Shown one piece after another: positions 54,190 through 64,000 of a stretch of 64,000 nt of DNA; within the stretch, counting starts at the first letter, position 1, and every line of letters starts with the position of its first letter. The translations under genes were made by a program, and so were the position numbers. Source of the stretch: Paenibacillus paeoniae (GTDB lineage Bacteria; Bacillota; Bacilli; Paenibacillales; Paenibacillaceae); assembly GCF_003388735.1 (NCBI RefSeq), contig NZ_QUBQ01000004.1, positions 1-64,000 of the forward strand, read 5' to 3'. The notes under the pieces were generated by a model. It was given only the letters and a program-made list of their open reading frames with translations, ran no database searches and was not told the origin of the DNA.

Positions 54190-57100
54190 CTACTTTCCTT
54201 CTTTATTGGAACTAATGAATGCATACTGCTTCAATTCTCTGCTTGATTGCTCTTGCCTTGGCATGAACGGCCACCAATTGGCCTGGCCAAAGGTCCGCAC
54301 CATGACCGGAATGAATAGCGGCAAAATCACGAGTGCATAAAGGAACAGTCCGCACAAGACGACAGTCGCAATCTGCAGCAGCGACATAACGCCCGACGGC
54401 AGCATGGCTGCGAACGTACCGCCCAGAATAACGGCTGCGGACATAATAACCGCTCCCATATTCTTCATCGCCTCCAAGATGGCCTTCTTCGGATCCAGAT
54501 CCTTGTATTCCTTGAAGCGGTCCATCAAGAAGATACTGTAGTCGACGCCAAGCGCGATCAGCAAGACGAAGCCGAAGAACGGCACCGCCCAGCTAATGCC
54601 GGACAATCCCAGCATGCGGACGAAGATGACCTCTGTCATCGCAAGCGATGTGAAGAACGTAACGAGCAGCGATGCTACGATATACAGAGGAATAATAATG
54701 GAACGGAACAGCACGATCAATATAATGGAGATGCCAATCAGCATAAGCATGACCGTTCTCGCATAGTCGCTTTTCGAGATTGTGCTCAAATCATGGTTCA
54801 TACTCGTGACGCCGCCAATTGCCACTTCTGCGCCGGACAGCGATGTGCCTTGGAATGCCCGCTGAACCGCAGCATTCAGCGATTCAATCTCAGCCATAGT
54901 ATCCTGCGCATACGGATTGCTCTCGAAGATGACATCGAGCTTCGCCGTCTTACGGTCTGAGGACATATAGACATCGAGTGAGGTTTGGAACTGCTCATTC
55001 TCAATCGCTTCTTGCGGGATGTGCCAGCCGGTCATGTTCTTATTAGGCGCACCTGCCAAACCTTGCAGGTAGCCCCCTGCAGAGGCAAGACCGTCTGTGA
55101 CTTGCGTCAGTCCGTCTACACTTTGATCCAAACCGCTTGTCAATTCGCCTAGCTGGTCGCCTAAGGAAGCAAATCCCACCTTGAGCTCTTCCTGCCCTTT
55201 GGCAAGCTCTCCAAGCCCTTGCGTGACGCCCGGAAGCTGACCTACGATCTGGCCTTGACCAGCGGCTGCCTGGCCGATGCCATTCTTTAGCTCCCCAAGC
55301 CCTTTCGCTAATTGCGCCAAACCTTCCGCCAATGCGGATTGACCAGCAGACGCTTCCGTGAATCCTTTGTTGGCTTGATCGACACCGGCAGAAATACCGG
55401 TGAGACCTTTGTTCATCTCTGCAAGCTGTGCACCCAGCGCAGCAGCGCCCTGCTGCATGCCATTCAACGCGCCCAGCGCTTGCTGGAACGCTTCGTCTTG
55501 CTTCAGTTCAGGGTAGCTCTCTTGAAGACCATCTAAGCCTGCTGTTACGCCAGCCAGACCTTCAGCCAGCTTCGCTTGCTCGGTAGCAATCGTATCGTAA
55601 CCGGCGCTGAGCTGTGATAATCCGCCGCCAAGGCCCTGATAACCTGCCAGCAATTCAGCGCTGCCGGCGGCAAGCTTCTCCGCGCTTTCCTGTGCTTGCG
55701 TCAGACCGCTCAGCAGTTTTTCTGCTCCGACGGTTCCGTCGTCCATGCCCTTCTGAATGGCTTTTAGACCCGCCGACAATGCTGTAATACCGGTTTTCAG
55801 CTCTTGCGTTCCACTGACAAGCTGGCCAGCGCCATCCGCCGCTTCCGCAAGCTTCGGTGCGTTTTCGTTCAGTGCGCTGCTGGCACTCGCCAATCCGCTG
55901 CTGATCTCGCCGAGACCTTCGCCGCTCTTGCCTAATCCCTCATCAAGGGTCAGCACTTGATCTGCTACGAGGAAGTCCTCCAGAATGGCGCCCGTTGGAC
56001 GTGTCGCGCTTCGGATCGTCTTCACGCCCTCGACCTTGGATAGCTCGCGGCTCGCCTGCTCAATTGCCGCAAGGCCTTCCGGCGTATCCAGCGGCTCTTT
56101 CGACCTCACAATGACGCCAGTCGGCAGCGATTCACCAGGACCGAAACTGTCGGCAATGATATTAAATCCTTTGACCGAATCGTATTTTTCTCCGATCTCA
56201 TCTAGCGAGTTGAAGGAGATTGTACCTTTATAAGCCGTTAGGAACGGTACGATAATAACCGCTAATATGAGTAGTGCCCAGATCGGACGCTTGAGCGAGA
56301 AGCGGCCCACCACATCCCAGAGCCGACTTGGCTTATGCTCCAGCGAGCCCTTGGACGGCCAGAACAGCGCATTGCCAAGGAGGCTCAAGAATACTGGCAC
56401 CAGCGTGTACAGAGCAAGCAGCAAGATGAGTATGCCTACAGCTACTGCTACCGCCGAACGATACAGTACGAAGGTGGAGAATCCGATTGAGGCAAAGCCG
56501 ACCAGTACCGCCAGACCGGAGAATAAAACCGTTTTTCCTGCTGTACGATACGTATGCACGATAGCTTCCGTACGTTCGCCCCGATGTGCAAGCTCTTCCT
56601 TATAACGACTGATCAGCAAAATGCAATAATCGGTTCCGATGCCGAACAAGACAGCTACCAGGAAAATTTGCGTAAAATTCGATAGCGGGAAGTCCGCATA
56701 CTTCACCAGGTACGCCACAATCGATTGTGATACCAGATACGTAAAGCCGACTGCCAGCAACGGTACTAGAGGCGCTGCCGCCGAGCGGAACACTAAGAAC
56801 AAAATAACAAGAATAAACCCTACGGTTATAAATTCTGTCTTCTTCAGGCCATCCTGAGAGCTCTGAATGACATCTTCATTAATAATCCAATTGCCTGTGT
56901 AGTAATGGTCTACCGGCACGCCTTCCAGCGCTTGATACAATTCATTTTGCACATCTTTTAATTCACGGTCGCCCGCTTCGACAGTCAACAGCGACAGAAT
57001 GGTGCTGCCGTCCTCCGAGACCATCTGCTCCTTCAGCTCCGGTATGTCAAAGTGAGTCATGACGGAGGTTACACCGAGCTTCTTCCCATCAGAGTCCAGC

Positions 57101-57387
57101 TTTCCAAGCGCCTGCTCGACCTCCTTCAGGTCTGGCTCGCTTAATCCGCCATCCCGATGAAAGACAAGGACCGTCGACATCCCCGAGTCGCCTCCCCCTT
57201 CAGTCCCTGTGGCGCCAATCGCCTTCTCCAGTTGTCCCGCTACCGAAGAGGAATAACCCTCCGGCACCGTAATCTGGCCCTTGTCGCGCACAAGCTCCTC
57301 CATCGCTGGCGCACTCAGCATAAGACCTACCGCTCCAAGAACCCAAAGGGCAAGGACCAGCCATTTCAACTTCAATACTACCCTCAT
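54190..57387 (-). CDS. MMPL family transporter with long periplasmic-type coiled region
   Basis: A 1065-residue RND/MMPL transporter (like B. subtilis YdgH). About 12 TM helices lie in two blocks (about 190-370 and 840-1030), with FGIGTDYCILLISRYKEE and ALGVDYSIFLMDRFKEY carrying the conserved Asp/Tyr. Between them, residues about 480-770, is a Gly/Ala/Leu/Gln-rich repeat of the YhgE type (GLAQLAKGLGELKNG, GLGGGLSQLSAGYDTIA), expected to form long helices outside the cell. GAGGAAG precedes the ATG. The MarR gene lies 42 bp upstream on the same strand and likely controls it. Confidence 0.9.
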   Translation of the reverse strand: MRVVLKLKWLVLALWVLGAVGLMLSAPAMEELVRDKGQITVPEGYSSSVAGQLEKAIGATGTEGGGDSGMSTVLVFHRDGGLSEPDLKEVEQALGKLDSDGKKLGVTSVMTHFDIPELKEQMVSEDGSTILSLLTVEAGDRELKDVQNELYQALEGVPVDHYYTGNWIINEDVIQSSQDGLKKTEFITVGFILVILFLVFRSAAAPLVPLLAVGFTYLVSQSIVAYLVKYADFPLSNFTQIFLVAVLFGIGTDYCILLISRYKEELAHRGERTEAIVHTYRTAGKTVLFSGLAVLVGFASIGFSTFVLYRSAVAVAVGILILLLALYTLVPVFLSLLGNALFWPSKGSLEHKPSRLWDVVGRFSLKRPIWALLILAVIIVPFLTAYKGTISFNSLDEIGEKYDSVKGFNIIADSFGPGESLPTGVIVRSKEPLDTPEGLAAIEQASRELSKVEGVKTIRSATRPTGAILEDFLVADQVLTLDEGLGKSGEGLGEISSGLASASSALNENAPKLAEAADGAGQLVSGTQELKTGITALSAGLKAIQKGMDDGTVGAEKLLSGLTQAQESAEKLAAGSAELLAGYQGLGGGLSQLSAGYDTIATEQAKLAEGLAGVTAGLDGLQESYPELKQDEAFQQALGALNGMQQGAAALGAQLAEMNKGLTGISAGVDQANKGFTEASAGQSALAEGLAQLAKGLGELKNGIGQAAAGQGQIVGQLPGVTQGLGELAKGQEELKVGFASLGDQLGELTSGLDQSVDGLTQVTDGLASAGGYLQGLAGAPNKNMTGWHIPQEAIENEQFQTSLDVYMSSDRKTAKLDVIFESNPYAQDTMAEIESLNAAVQRAFQGTSLSGAEVAIGGVTSMNHDLSTISKSDYARTVMLMLIGISIILIVLFRSIIIPLYIVASLLVTFFTSLAMTEVIFVRMLGLSGISWAVPFFGFVLLIALGVDYSIFLMDRFKEYKDLDPKKAILEAMKNMGAVIMSAAVILGGTFAAMLPSGVMSLLQIATVVLCGLFLYALVILPLFIPVMVRTFGQANWWPFMPRQEQSSRELKQYAFISSNKEGK

Positions 57388-57428
57388 TCACGATCTTCCT
57401 CTCTTCTCCATGTAGATCTCTCTAGGCA

Positions 57429-57875
57429 CTACAGAGCCTTCACCACTTCAGCCAGCTTCTCGAAGGTCTCAATAAACATAATTGCTTCCTTCTCATCGAA
57501 ATGCTCGATAATATCCGAAAGAACTCTATGAACACGTTCCTCCAACAAACCGCTTATCCGTTCTCCCTCCTCTGTCAGCATCAAATGAGTGACTCTGCGA
57601 TCATCGTCGTCCGGCACACGCTCAATCAGCCCTTTATCCGACAAACGGGTAATAATGGCCGTAATTGAGCTTTTGCCCACGCAAAAGTATTGTGATAGCT
57701 CCGACGCCGTACTATTTTCGTTATGTCTAAGAAATCGCAGCGTCTTGAACTGATCGACGGTCAATTCCTCGGGCATCAAGTCCTTTACCCTGACATGGAG
57801 CCCACGCTCCACGACAAAGTTAGCCACCTCATAACGGTGAATCAAAGCTTTCAGCAAGTTTGGGTCTTGTTTCAT
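57429..57875 (-). CDS. MarR family transcriptional regulator
   Basis: A 148-residue winged-helix regulator with the MarR core: MPEELTVDQFKTLRFLRHNENSTASELSQYFCVGKSSITAIITRLSDKGLIERVPDDDDRRVTHLMLTEEGE, including the DDRR wing. It has one Cys (Cys65-66 region, YFCVG) that might sense oxidation. It is followed by the MMPL gene; ligands are unknown but lipophilic compounds are usual for such pairs. A promoter and an inverted repeat lie just upstream, fitting autorepression of the pair. Confidence 0.9.
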   Translation of the reverse strand: MKQDPNLLKALIHRYEVANFVVERGLHVRVKDLMPEELTVDQFKTLRFLRHNENSTASELSQYFCVGKSSITAIITRLSDKGLIERVPDDDDRRVTHLMLTEEGERISGLLEERVHRVLSDIIEHFDEKEAIMFIETFEKLAEVVKAL

Positions 57876-57897
57876 ATCTCTACCTCTCCCAAATTAA

Positions 57898-57954
57898 TTC
57901 TATTATTGAACTATTCGATAATAGAACTATATCACGGCCTATACAAGCATGCAA
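57898..57954 (-). promoter_or_regulatory. Promoter and MarR-type operator
   Basis: TTGCAT (57949-57954), 17 bp, TATAGT (57926-57931). Directly after the -10 lies an inverted repeat TTCTATTAT (57898-57906) and ATAATAGAA (57918-57926) with 11 bp between, so a bound repressor would cover the start site. Confidence 0.7.
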
Positions 57955-58112
57955 ATTTTCGTCATTACCCCCCTCTTTTTGAAAGGAGGAATTAAGAAAA
58001 TTTTGTCGAATATTAGGGAATTAACACGATAAACACGGATCTAAAATACGCAGCTATACCTACCGTATCTATCATTCAATACATCGCTTCTTACAGCAAC
58101 AGGAGGACGCAC

Positions 58113-60761
58113 TTGAGCAATCCAACTCATCAACCTCGCAACAAATGGATGATTGCTGTATCTCTCACCCTTTGCGCCTTGCTGGCCGTAGTGGGAGAAA
58201 TGGGTCAGTTCCATTTCATATACGGAATTAGCTTTTCGCTCACAAGCTTATTTGTCCTTCTCTCTGTCCGGCTGTTCGGCATCGGGGGAGGGCTCCTGAC
58301 AGCCTTCGCCGCTTTTCTGGCAAGCGCCGCCGCTGCGGACCATCTCATGTTCCAGGCCATTGGTCTGCTGGAGGCATTCGTGGTCGGTCTGATGATGCTC
58401 CGGTATCGCGGTCGACTGTTTATGACGGATCTCTGCTTCTGGCTGTTTGTCGGTATGCCACTTACTTATTTCTTCTATAATCAACATTATTCAAATACAG
58501 GAGTCGATATTAAGCTTATTGCTTGCCTAATCGCAATTAATGGCTTATTTAATGCGTTGTTCGCAGAAATTCTCCACCAATACTTGCCGTTAAGCCGCTG
58601 GAGCGGTCTCTCCAGCATCAAGCGACTGCCCCGTTCCATGAGCCAATTGCTGCTGCATTTGTCGCTTGGCATTGTACTCGTCAGCTTCTTGCTGAATATG
58701 CTGGTGAACAGCATCAACTCCTTCAAGGAAGTTACCTACTACGTAGAGGATATCGCACAACAAGCTACCAATACCATCACAAAAGAATGGGGAGCATCCA
58801 ACGTTCCGTACACCATCCCCATGGATGATGTGTCAACTCGCACACTGCAGTTCCTCATTGACCGCTATACGACGGATACGTATGCATTCAGCCTGATCGA
58901 CGATCAGCATCGCGTCGTCGCATCGAATCATCACGGACTAATCGGTACGCATCTGGATGCCTTCGGGGAAAAGAACTATCGTCCGATTAGTGAGTATCTC
59001 TATTTCTCCTCCAACTATAATAGCTTTAGCCAGTTAAAGCTTCACACTTGGAATGATGAACAGTTTCTTTATCAATCCAAGCTCGGCAACGGGACGGGAC
59101 ATATTATCATTACATTCCCGCTGGAGTACTACCAAAACTATTTGTTCAGCAAATATTTCATACATATTTTCTACTTAATCGGATTTGCGCTGGTTGCCGC
59201 TTTCGTCTCGCTGCTCATTAACCGCTCGTTTACCCGCAGCTTGCAAAGACTCGCCGTCGCGACCACGAATCTCCCGCTTAAGCTCAAGCATAATAATTCA
59301 CTAGAGCTGCCTAAAAGCAATACCGTCGAAATTCACTCGCTCATCATGAACATCAAACATATGTCGAGCAGCCTGCTTTATCTGTTCCGTGAAACGCAGA
59401 GCAACAACGAACGACTAGAAATGCAAGCACAGCTTCTGCAAGAGTCTGAAGAAAGACTGCATCAGTTGGCCTATTACGATATGTTGACCGGACTGCCCAA
59501 TCGTCATCAGTTTACCCGGCATTTCCAGGAGCTGATTGTCATGAATACGGGCACGGCTCAGCACCTGAAGATCGGCGTACTGTTCGCGGACATCAACCGT
59601 TTCAAGCAAATCAACGATACGCTTGGCCATGCCTTCGGCGACAAGCTGCTTCAGTTGGTAGCACAAAGATTCCAGTCTATCGCATGCAAGTCCTGCGACG
59701 TCTTCCGGTTCGGCGGAGACGAGTTCGTATTTCTCGTCCGTTATCGCGAGGAGGAGCTGTCAAGCTACGCGGAGCCCATCCTTAAATGCTTCATAGAGCC
59801 TTTCCTCATCGATGGGATGCCGCTATTCCTGACGGTCAGCATCGGGATCAGCTCCCATCCGCAGGATGGCGAAGATATGGATACAATTGTACGCAACGCG
59901 GATATTGCGATGTACAACGCGAAGGAAGAAGGCGACGGATGCTACCGCTTCTTCAAGCCGAATCTGCTGCCTCTTATTGAAGAGAAGATGCGACTCGAGA
60001 ACGGTCTGTATAAAGCGCTGCAAGAGAATCAATTCTCGCTCTATTACCAACCGAAGATTAACGCTGCCACTGGCGAGCTATGCGGCATTGAGGCTTTGAT
60101 TCGCTGGAAGCATCCCGACCTGGGGCTTGTGCCGCCGGATAAGTTCATTCCGCTGGCGGAGGAATCCGGCTTCATTCTGGAAATCGACCGTTGGGTCTTC
60201 CGCGAGGCTTGCCGCCAGAACAAGGTTTGGCAAGATGCCGGACTGAAGCAGATCAGCGTTTCGGTCAACATTTCAGCGCGGCACTTCTATCAAGGCAATT
60301 TAAAGGAAATGATTTTAAGCGAGTTAAAGGCGACAGGGCTTGATCCGCATTATGTAAGCCTTGAAATTACGGAGGGCGTCTTCATGCGCAATATCGATCA
60401 AGTGATCGATACAATTCTGTACTTGCGCAACCTCGGTATTCAGATTTCGATCGACGATTTCGGCACAGGCTATTCGTCACTGAATCAGTTGCAGCGACTT
60501 CCGATCTCCGATGTGAAGCTTGACCGCTCCTTCATCCAGGGCATTACGAGCGATGACAAAAAGTCATCGATTGTGCGAGCCATCATCGAGCTTGTCCATA
60601 GCATGAACATGAAGGTGGTAGCGGAAGGCGTCGAGACGCTAGATGAATCACGCTTCTGCAAAGAGCTCAAGTGCGATGAGCTGCAAGGTTATTTGTTCAG
60701 CCGTCCGCTTCCCGCAGACGAACTGGAGGTTATGCTGGCCCAAGCAGATCCAGAACGCTAG
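58113..60761 (+). CDS. Diguanylate cyclase/phosphodiesterase with GGDEF and EAL domains
   Basis: A cyclic di-GMP enzyme of 882 residues. The N-terminus has about six TM helices (1-200), then an extracytoplasmic sensor region (about 205-345), another TM helix and a HAMP-like linker, then GGDEF (motif FGGDEF intact, about 535) and EAL (GIEALIRW intact, about 660; DDFGTGYSS and EGVET follow). Both active sites appear complete, so it could make or break c-di-GMP. The start is TTG after AGGAGG. It is a single gene. Confidence 0.93.
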   Translation: MSNPTHQPRNKWMIAVSLTLCALLAVVGEMGQFHFIYGISFSLTSLFVLLSVRLFGIGGGLLTAFAAFLASAAAADHLMFQAIGLLEAFVVGLMMLRYRGRLFMTDLCFWLFVGMPLTYFFYNQHYSNTGVDIKLIACLIAINGLFNALFAEILHQYLPLSRWSGLSSIKRLPRSMSQLLLHLSLGIVLVSFLLNMLVNSINSFKEVTYYVEDIAQQATNTITKEWGASNVPYTIPMDDVSTRTLQFLIDRYTTDTYAFSLIDDQHRVVASNHHGLIGTHLDAFGEKNYRPISEYLYFSSNYNSFSQLKLHTWNDEQFLYQSKLGNGTGHIIITFPLEYYQNYLFSKYFIHIFYLIGFALVAAFVSLLINRSFTRSLQRLAVATTNLPLKLKHNNSLELPKSNTVEIHSLIMNIKHMSSSLLYLFRETQSNNERLEMQAQLLQESEERLHQLAYYDMLTGLPNRHQFTRHFQELIVMNTGTAQHLKIGVLFADINRFKQINDTLGHAFGDKLLQLVAQRFQSIACKSCDVFRFGGDEFVFLVRYREEELSSYAEPILKCFIEPFLIDGMPLFLTVSIGISSHPQDGEDMDTIVRNADIAMYNAKEEGDGCYRFFKPNLLPLIEEKMRLENGLYKALQENQFSLYYQPKINAATGELCGIEALIRWKHPDLGLVPPDKFIPLAEESGFILEIDRWVFREACRQNKVWQDAGLKQISVSVNISARHFYQGNLKEMILSELKATGLDPHYVSLEITEGVFMRNIDQVIDTILYLRNLGIQISIDDFGTGYSSLNQLQRLPISDVKLDRSFIQGITSDDKKSSIVRAIIELVHSMNMKVVAEGVETLDESRFCKELKCDELQGYLFSRPLPADELEVMLAQADPER

Positions 60762-60930
60762 CTGCAACCGGATTGATCTGATACTTTCCTAACATTAGCT
60801 GCTTAACTTTTCTAATAATTGCGTGATAGTGTAAGATACTAGGCGGGACCGGTCTGTCCTAACCTTACCTATCACCACGGACAGCCAACAGTCTTGCCAG
60901 CCTTTACAACAATCGAGAGGTGTGGCATTC

Positions 60931-62676
60931 ATGTTCAAATGGAAAGATCGCAGTTTGGTTGTGACAAGCTCTCTGGTATTAGCCATGATTCTGCTCGTGC
61001 TTATTAACGCGATGCAATGGCTATCTTACAACTCCCAGAAAGCAGCTTTCATGGAAGAGATAGAAAACTTGGGCGTGACGCTAGGCTATCAGCTTGAATT
61101 CGAATACGATCATGTCACAGTCGGTCATGATGAATTGCAGCAGAATGGAACAAGCGAATCCGCTTCCTTCTCCATCCTGAAAAATAAATTTGACGCCATG
61201 GTACGCAACGATCGGGTAGCTAATGCCTATATCTATATGCCTGAAATTAAAGAAGAGGGCGAGCAACGATTTGTCACTATGCTTCAAGGCAACCAGGAGC
61301 TTACGAATTCAGGCATTGGTCCAGGTAGCACGTATCCATTGTCGGGTAGCTTTGAGGAGGCGTTTCGGAAGGCGCTGGCCCAAGAATCGGCTTGGACCGA
61401 CGTCTATGAAGATGATAATGGCGAATGGATGACGTACATAAAACGAATCGAGGATACGAGCGGCAAACCCGTTGGCCTCTTCGGTATCGACTTTGATTAC
61501 GATAAAATGGATGATGAGCTAGGCTCTATGCTACTGAAGAGTATGCTTATAGCCTTGATCTTGTCAGCCGGGGCTATTCTAATCATCACGATACTCGTGC
61601 GCCTTGTCATTAGGCCGCTTCGCCGTCTGGCCGAAGTATCCGAGTTAGCCGCTGCCGGAGACCTCACCATTGCCGTTAATGCGAAAAACAACAACGAAAT
61701 TGGACAGCTGTCCAAATCGTTTAATGCGATGATTGCAAGCCTGCGCAACCTGACGGGCGATATCCGCAGCAGCACGTCGGAAGTAGCCGGTTCAGCGGAA
61801 AATATGCAGCAAAGCGCGGAGATGACCTCAAAAGCAACCGAGGAAGTAACCGAAGCTATTCAGGAAGTAGCATCCGGCTCGGAGTCGCAGCTGCAGAGCT
61901 TCCAGGAATGTCAGCGCGCGATGGGAGAGATGGCGGTCGGCATCGGACGAATCGCCGAGTCATCGGCTATCGTATCGGAGATGGCATCGGATGCTACTCA
62001 TCTAGCTACGGATGGCGAAAGCGTGATGGAACAAACCCAAAGCCAAATGAAAGAGCTGGAACGAAATATGGAGCAGACGGTTGTCACGCTTCGCGAGCTC
62101 AGAGACCATAGCGAAAAGATTGAAGGGATTCTTAGCCTCATCGGAGAAGTTGCCGATCAGACAAATCTGCTAGCACTGAATGCTTCAATCGAAGCTGCAC
62201 GCGCTGGTGAGCATGGCAAAGGCTTTGCGGTGGTCGCCGTCGAAATTCGCAAGCTGGCCGAGAGAACAAAAGATTCGTCGGAGCAGATCAACGAGATTTT
62301 GAACACGATTGGCAGCCGTACCAGAGAAGCTGCAAGTTCGATGGAACGCTCATCCATCTCGGCCAGAGAAGGTTCTGCTGTGGCTACGCAAGCGGGCGAA
62401 TCCTTCCGCTCCATCGTTGATTCCATCAAGCAAGTATCCGCCCAGGTGCAAGAAGTTTCCGCTGCAGCCGAGCAGATGTCGGCAGGCAGCGAAGAAATTG
62501 CAGCATCGCTCGATCAGTTGTCGTATATCGCACAGTCTACTGCATCGAATGCACAGCGAGTAGCAGCCGCATCGGAAGAGCAGCTGGCCTCCATGCAAGA
62601 AGTAGCAAGCGGCTCTGTCCAGCTCCGAAGCCTGGCCACAAGCTTGAACCAAGTGGTAGGTCGCTTCAAAACCTAA
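60931..62676 (+). CDS. Methyl-accepting chemotaxis protein
   Basis: A 581-residue chemoreceptor: TM helix 1 (about 8-30), an extracellular ligand-binding region of about 160 residues, TM helix 2 (about 197-220), a HAMP domain ([20 protein letters not shown]) and a long MA signalling domain whose tip ([42 protein letters not shown]) binds CheA/CheW. GAGAGGTG before the ATG fixes the start. A terminator follows, shared with the convergent ABC gene. Confidence 0.95.
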   Translation: MFKWKDRSLVVTSSLVLAMILLVLINAMQWLSYNSQKAAFMEEIENLGVTLGYQLEFEYDHVTVGHDELQQNGTSESASFSILKNKFDAMVRNDRVANAYIYMPEIKEEGEQRFVTMLQGNQELTNSGIGPGSTYPLSGSFEEAFRKALAQESAWTDVYEDDNGEWMTYIKRIEDTSGKPVGLFGIDFDYDKMDDELGSMLLKSMLIALILSAGAILIITILVRLVIRPLRRLAEVSELAAAGDLTIAVNAKNNNEIGQLSKSFNAMIASLRNLTGDIRSSTSEVAGSAENMQQSAEMTSKATEEVTEAIQEVASGSESQLQSFQECQRAMGEMAVGIGRIAESSAIVSEMASDATHLATDGESVMEQTQSQMKELERNMEQTVVTLRELRDHSEKIEGILSLIGEVADQTNLLALNASIEAARAGEHGKGFAVVAVEIRKLAERTKDSSEQINEILNTIGSRTREAASSMERSSISAREGSAVATQAGESFRSIVDSIKQVSAQVQEVSAAAEQMSAGSEEIAASLDQLSYIAQSTASNAQRVAAASEEQLASMQEVASGSVQLRSLATSLNQVVGRFKT

Positions 62677-62695
62677 CCAAACTCTTATATAGATA

Positions 62696-62740
62696 AAAGG
62701 CCCGCAATACGCCGTAACGGCATATTGCGGGCCTTTCTTT
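62696..62740. terminator. Bidirectional terminator
   Basis: AAAGGCCCGCAATA and TATTGCGGGCCTTT flank GCC/GGC; T-run on the plus side, A-run on the other. Confidence 0.9.
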
Positions 62741-62786
62741 CCCGAGTTATTGGCTAGTTACTATTCAATTCTAGCAGCCAGAGGCA

Positions 62787-64000
62787 TTAAGCCGTCTGTA
62801 CCGAGCCTTGCTGTAGCTGGTACATCGCGTAGTACTTCCCGCGGTGGTCCATTAATTGATCGTGATTGCCTCTCTCCACAATGACGCCGCGGTCGAGCAC
62901 CAGAATCTGATCGGCCTGACGGATGGTCGACAACCGGTGAGCAATAACAAAGGTCGTACGACCTTTCTTCAAGACGCTCAGCGCTTCCTGAATAATCGCC
63001 TCTGTCTCCGTATCGATGCTTGCCGTCGCTTCATCCAGAATGAGGATTGCTGGATCGAAGGCTAGCGCACGAGCGAATGAGATCAACTGACGCTGGCCAG
63101 CGGAGAGCGTACTTCCCTTCTCGATCACTTCAGCATCAATACCGCCTGGCAATTGACTGAACATCTCGTACGCACCAACATCCTTCAGCGCTTGAACTAC
63201 TTTCTCCCTTGTGATCGACGGATCATCCAGGCTGACATTGGATGCGATCGTTCCCGTGAACAGGAACGGGTCCTGCAGGACGATGCCCATATGCTGACGA
63301 AGCATCTGCTTCGGAATATCCCGCACATCTCGGCCGTCTACGACGATGCGGCCTTTCCCATCCTTAATATCGTAGAAGCGGAACAGCAGGTTCAGAATCG
63401 AGCTTTTGCCTGATCCCGTATGTCCAACCAGCGCAACCGTCTCTCCTTGGCTCGCATGGAAGTCAATGTTCTTCAGCACGTATTCTTCCTTCTTATAAGC
63501 GAACGATACGTCCTCGAACGTGACATTCCCTTTGTAACGCTCCATCTTTCCTTTGGTTACATCGATGCCTTCCTCATCCATCAGCTTGAATACACGCTCG
63601 GCTGAGACGCGAGCCGTCTCCAGATTGGAGAGCTGGTTCACGATACCGACAATCGGCGAAAACATCCGGTTCATGTAGTCGATATAAGCAAACAGAACGC
63701 CAACCGTTACCAACGTCCCGAGCGTACCGCCCCAGAACATCCAGAGAACAATGAGGAACAGAATATTCCTTACGACATTGACTAGGTTATGGGACGTCAA
63801 CGAATTCAAATTCAGCAATTTGTTCTGATATTTGAAGTAATGATCGTTCATCTCAGCGAATTCCTTGGACGTCTCCTTCTGGCGACGGAATGCTTGAATA
63901 ATCGTCATGCCCTGAATTGATTCATTGATCATCGCGTTAATCTCGCTAAGCTTGGCACGGATGATGCGGTTATACTTGGCTGCGAACTTCCGGTACACGA
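62787..64000 (-). CDS. ABC transporter ATP-binding/permease protein, 5' end outside window
   Basis: Incomplete: the frame continues past the right edge, so no start can be given. The visible 403 residues include the end of the TM domain (MINESIQGMTIIQAFRRQ, then helices) and a complete ATPase: Walker A GHTGSGKSS, Q-loop IVLQDPFLF, signature LSAGQRQ, Walker B ILILDEATA and switch His (VIAHRLST). It resembles the MdlB/YknU/YfiC heterodimeric exporters, so a partner half-transporter is expected just beyond the edge. Confidence 0.92.
   Translation of the reverse strand, partial: VYRKFAAKYNRIIRAKLSEINAMINESIQGMTIIQAFRRQKETSKEFAEMNDHYFKYQNKLLNLNSLTSHNLVNVVRNILFLIVLWMFWGGTLGTLVTVGVLFAYIDYMNRMFSPIVGIVNQLSNLETARVSAERVFKLMDEEGIDVTKGKMERYKGNVTFEDVSFAYKKEEYVLKNIDFHASQGETVALVGHTGSGKSSILNLLFRFYDIKDGKGRIVVDGRDVRDIPKQMLRQHMGIVLQDPFLFTGTIASNVSLDDPSITREKVVQALKDVGAYEMFSQLPGGIDAEVIEKGSTLSAGQRQLISFARALAFDPAILILDEATASIDTETEAIIQEALSVLKKGRTTFVIAHRLSTIRQADQILVLDRGVIVERGNHDQLMDHRGKYYAMYQLQQGSVQTA

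Overview
The window reads as chromosome of an endospore-forming, aerobic Firmicute, most likely Paenibacillus or a close relative. The reasons are the gene order shared with Bacillus subtilis, a large Bacillus-type SRP RNA with an Alu domain, strong AGGAGG-type ribosome binding sites, sporulation genes (bofA, spo0F, a YhcN-type spore lipoprotein, pbpG, ywhD) and promoters that fit sigma-A and the forespore factor sigma-G. No tRNA, insertion sequence, prophage or CRISPR array was seen.

Layout. 1-4250 (minus strand) is the dnaX block: SRP RNA, dnaX, yaaK, recR, yaaL, bofA, then the tandem promoters and leader of an rRNA operon whose 16S gene lies just left of the window. 4360-13410 (minus) is a second conserved block: spore lipoprotein, rpmE, a radical SAM enzyme, rho, murA, fba, spo0F, pyrG (with a CTP-sensing attenuator) and rpoE. 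13.7-23.7 kb holds a subtilisin-like protease, argS-ywiB, a hypoxanthine-DNA glycosylase, a stalk-domain secreted protein, speE, an MFS transporter and the sporulation class A penicillin-binding protein pbpG. 24.2-29.2 kb is respiration: a small membrane protein, then qoxABCD (aa3 quinol oxidase) behind an unusual leader of tandem hairpin repeats. 29.3-31.9 kb has a double-GNAT acetyltransferase, a decayed flavohemoglobin fragment and an orphan solute-binding lipoprotein. 32-35.3 kb (minus) is an ECF sigma factor, anti-sigma factor and two membrane proteins. 35.5-43.3 kb has an S66 peptidase, ywhD, an M1 peptidase with a membrane partner, an OFA-type MFS transporter with its Rrf2 regulator and matching operators, a CcdC protein and a lipoprotein. 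43.4-46.2 kb is oxidative stress: katA, a winged-helix protein with a degenerate receiver, and perR, with candidate PerR boxes. 46.3-46.57 kb is an unassigned structured RNA with a good promoter and terminator. 46.6-54 kb covers envelope and metabolism: cls, a DUF1540 protein, a VanY-like carboxypeptidase, an LtaS-type synthase, Bcp, a VOC protein and L-asparaginase. 54.2-64 kb has a MarR-controlled MMPL transporter, a GGDEF/EAL protein, a chemoreceptor and the 3' part of an ABC exporter that runs off the right edge.

Most striking: (1) a sigma-G promoter inside a terminator hairpin that also hides the ribosome binding site of the spore lipoprotein; (2) the 265-nt RNA at 46.3 kb; (3) the hairpin repeats upstream of qoxA; (4) a 50-bp-period intergenic repeat present as a pair at two distant loci. 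Everything was read by eye; no homology search was run.
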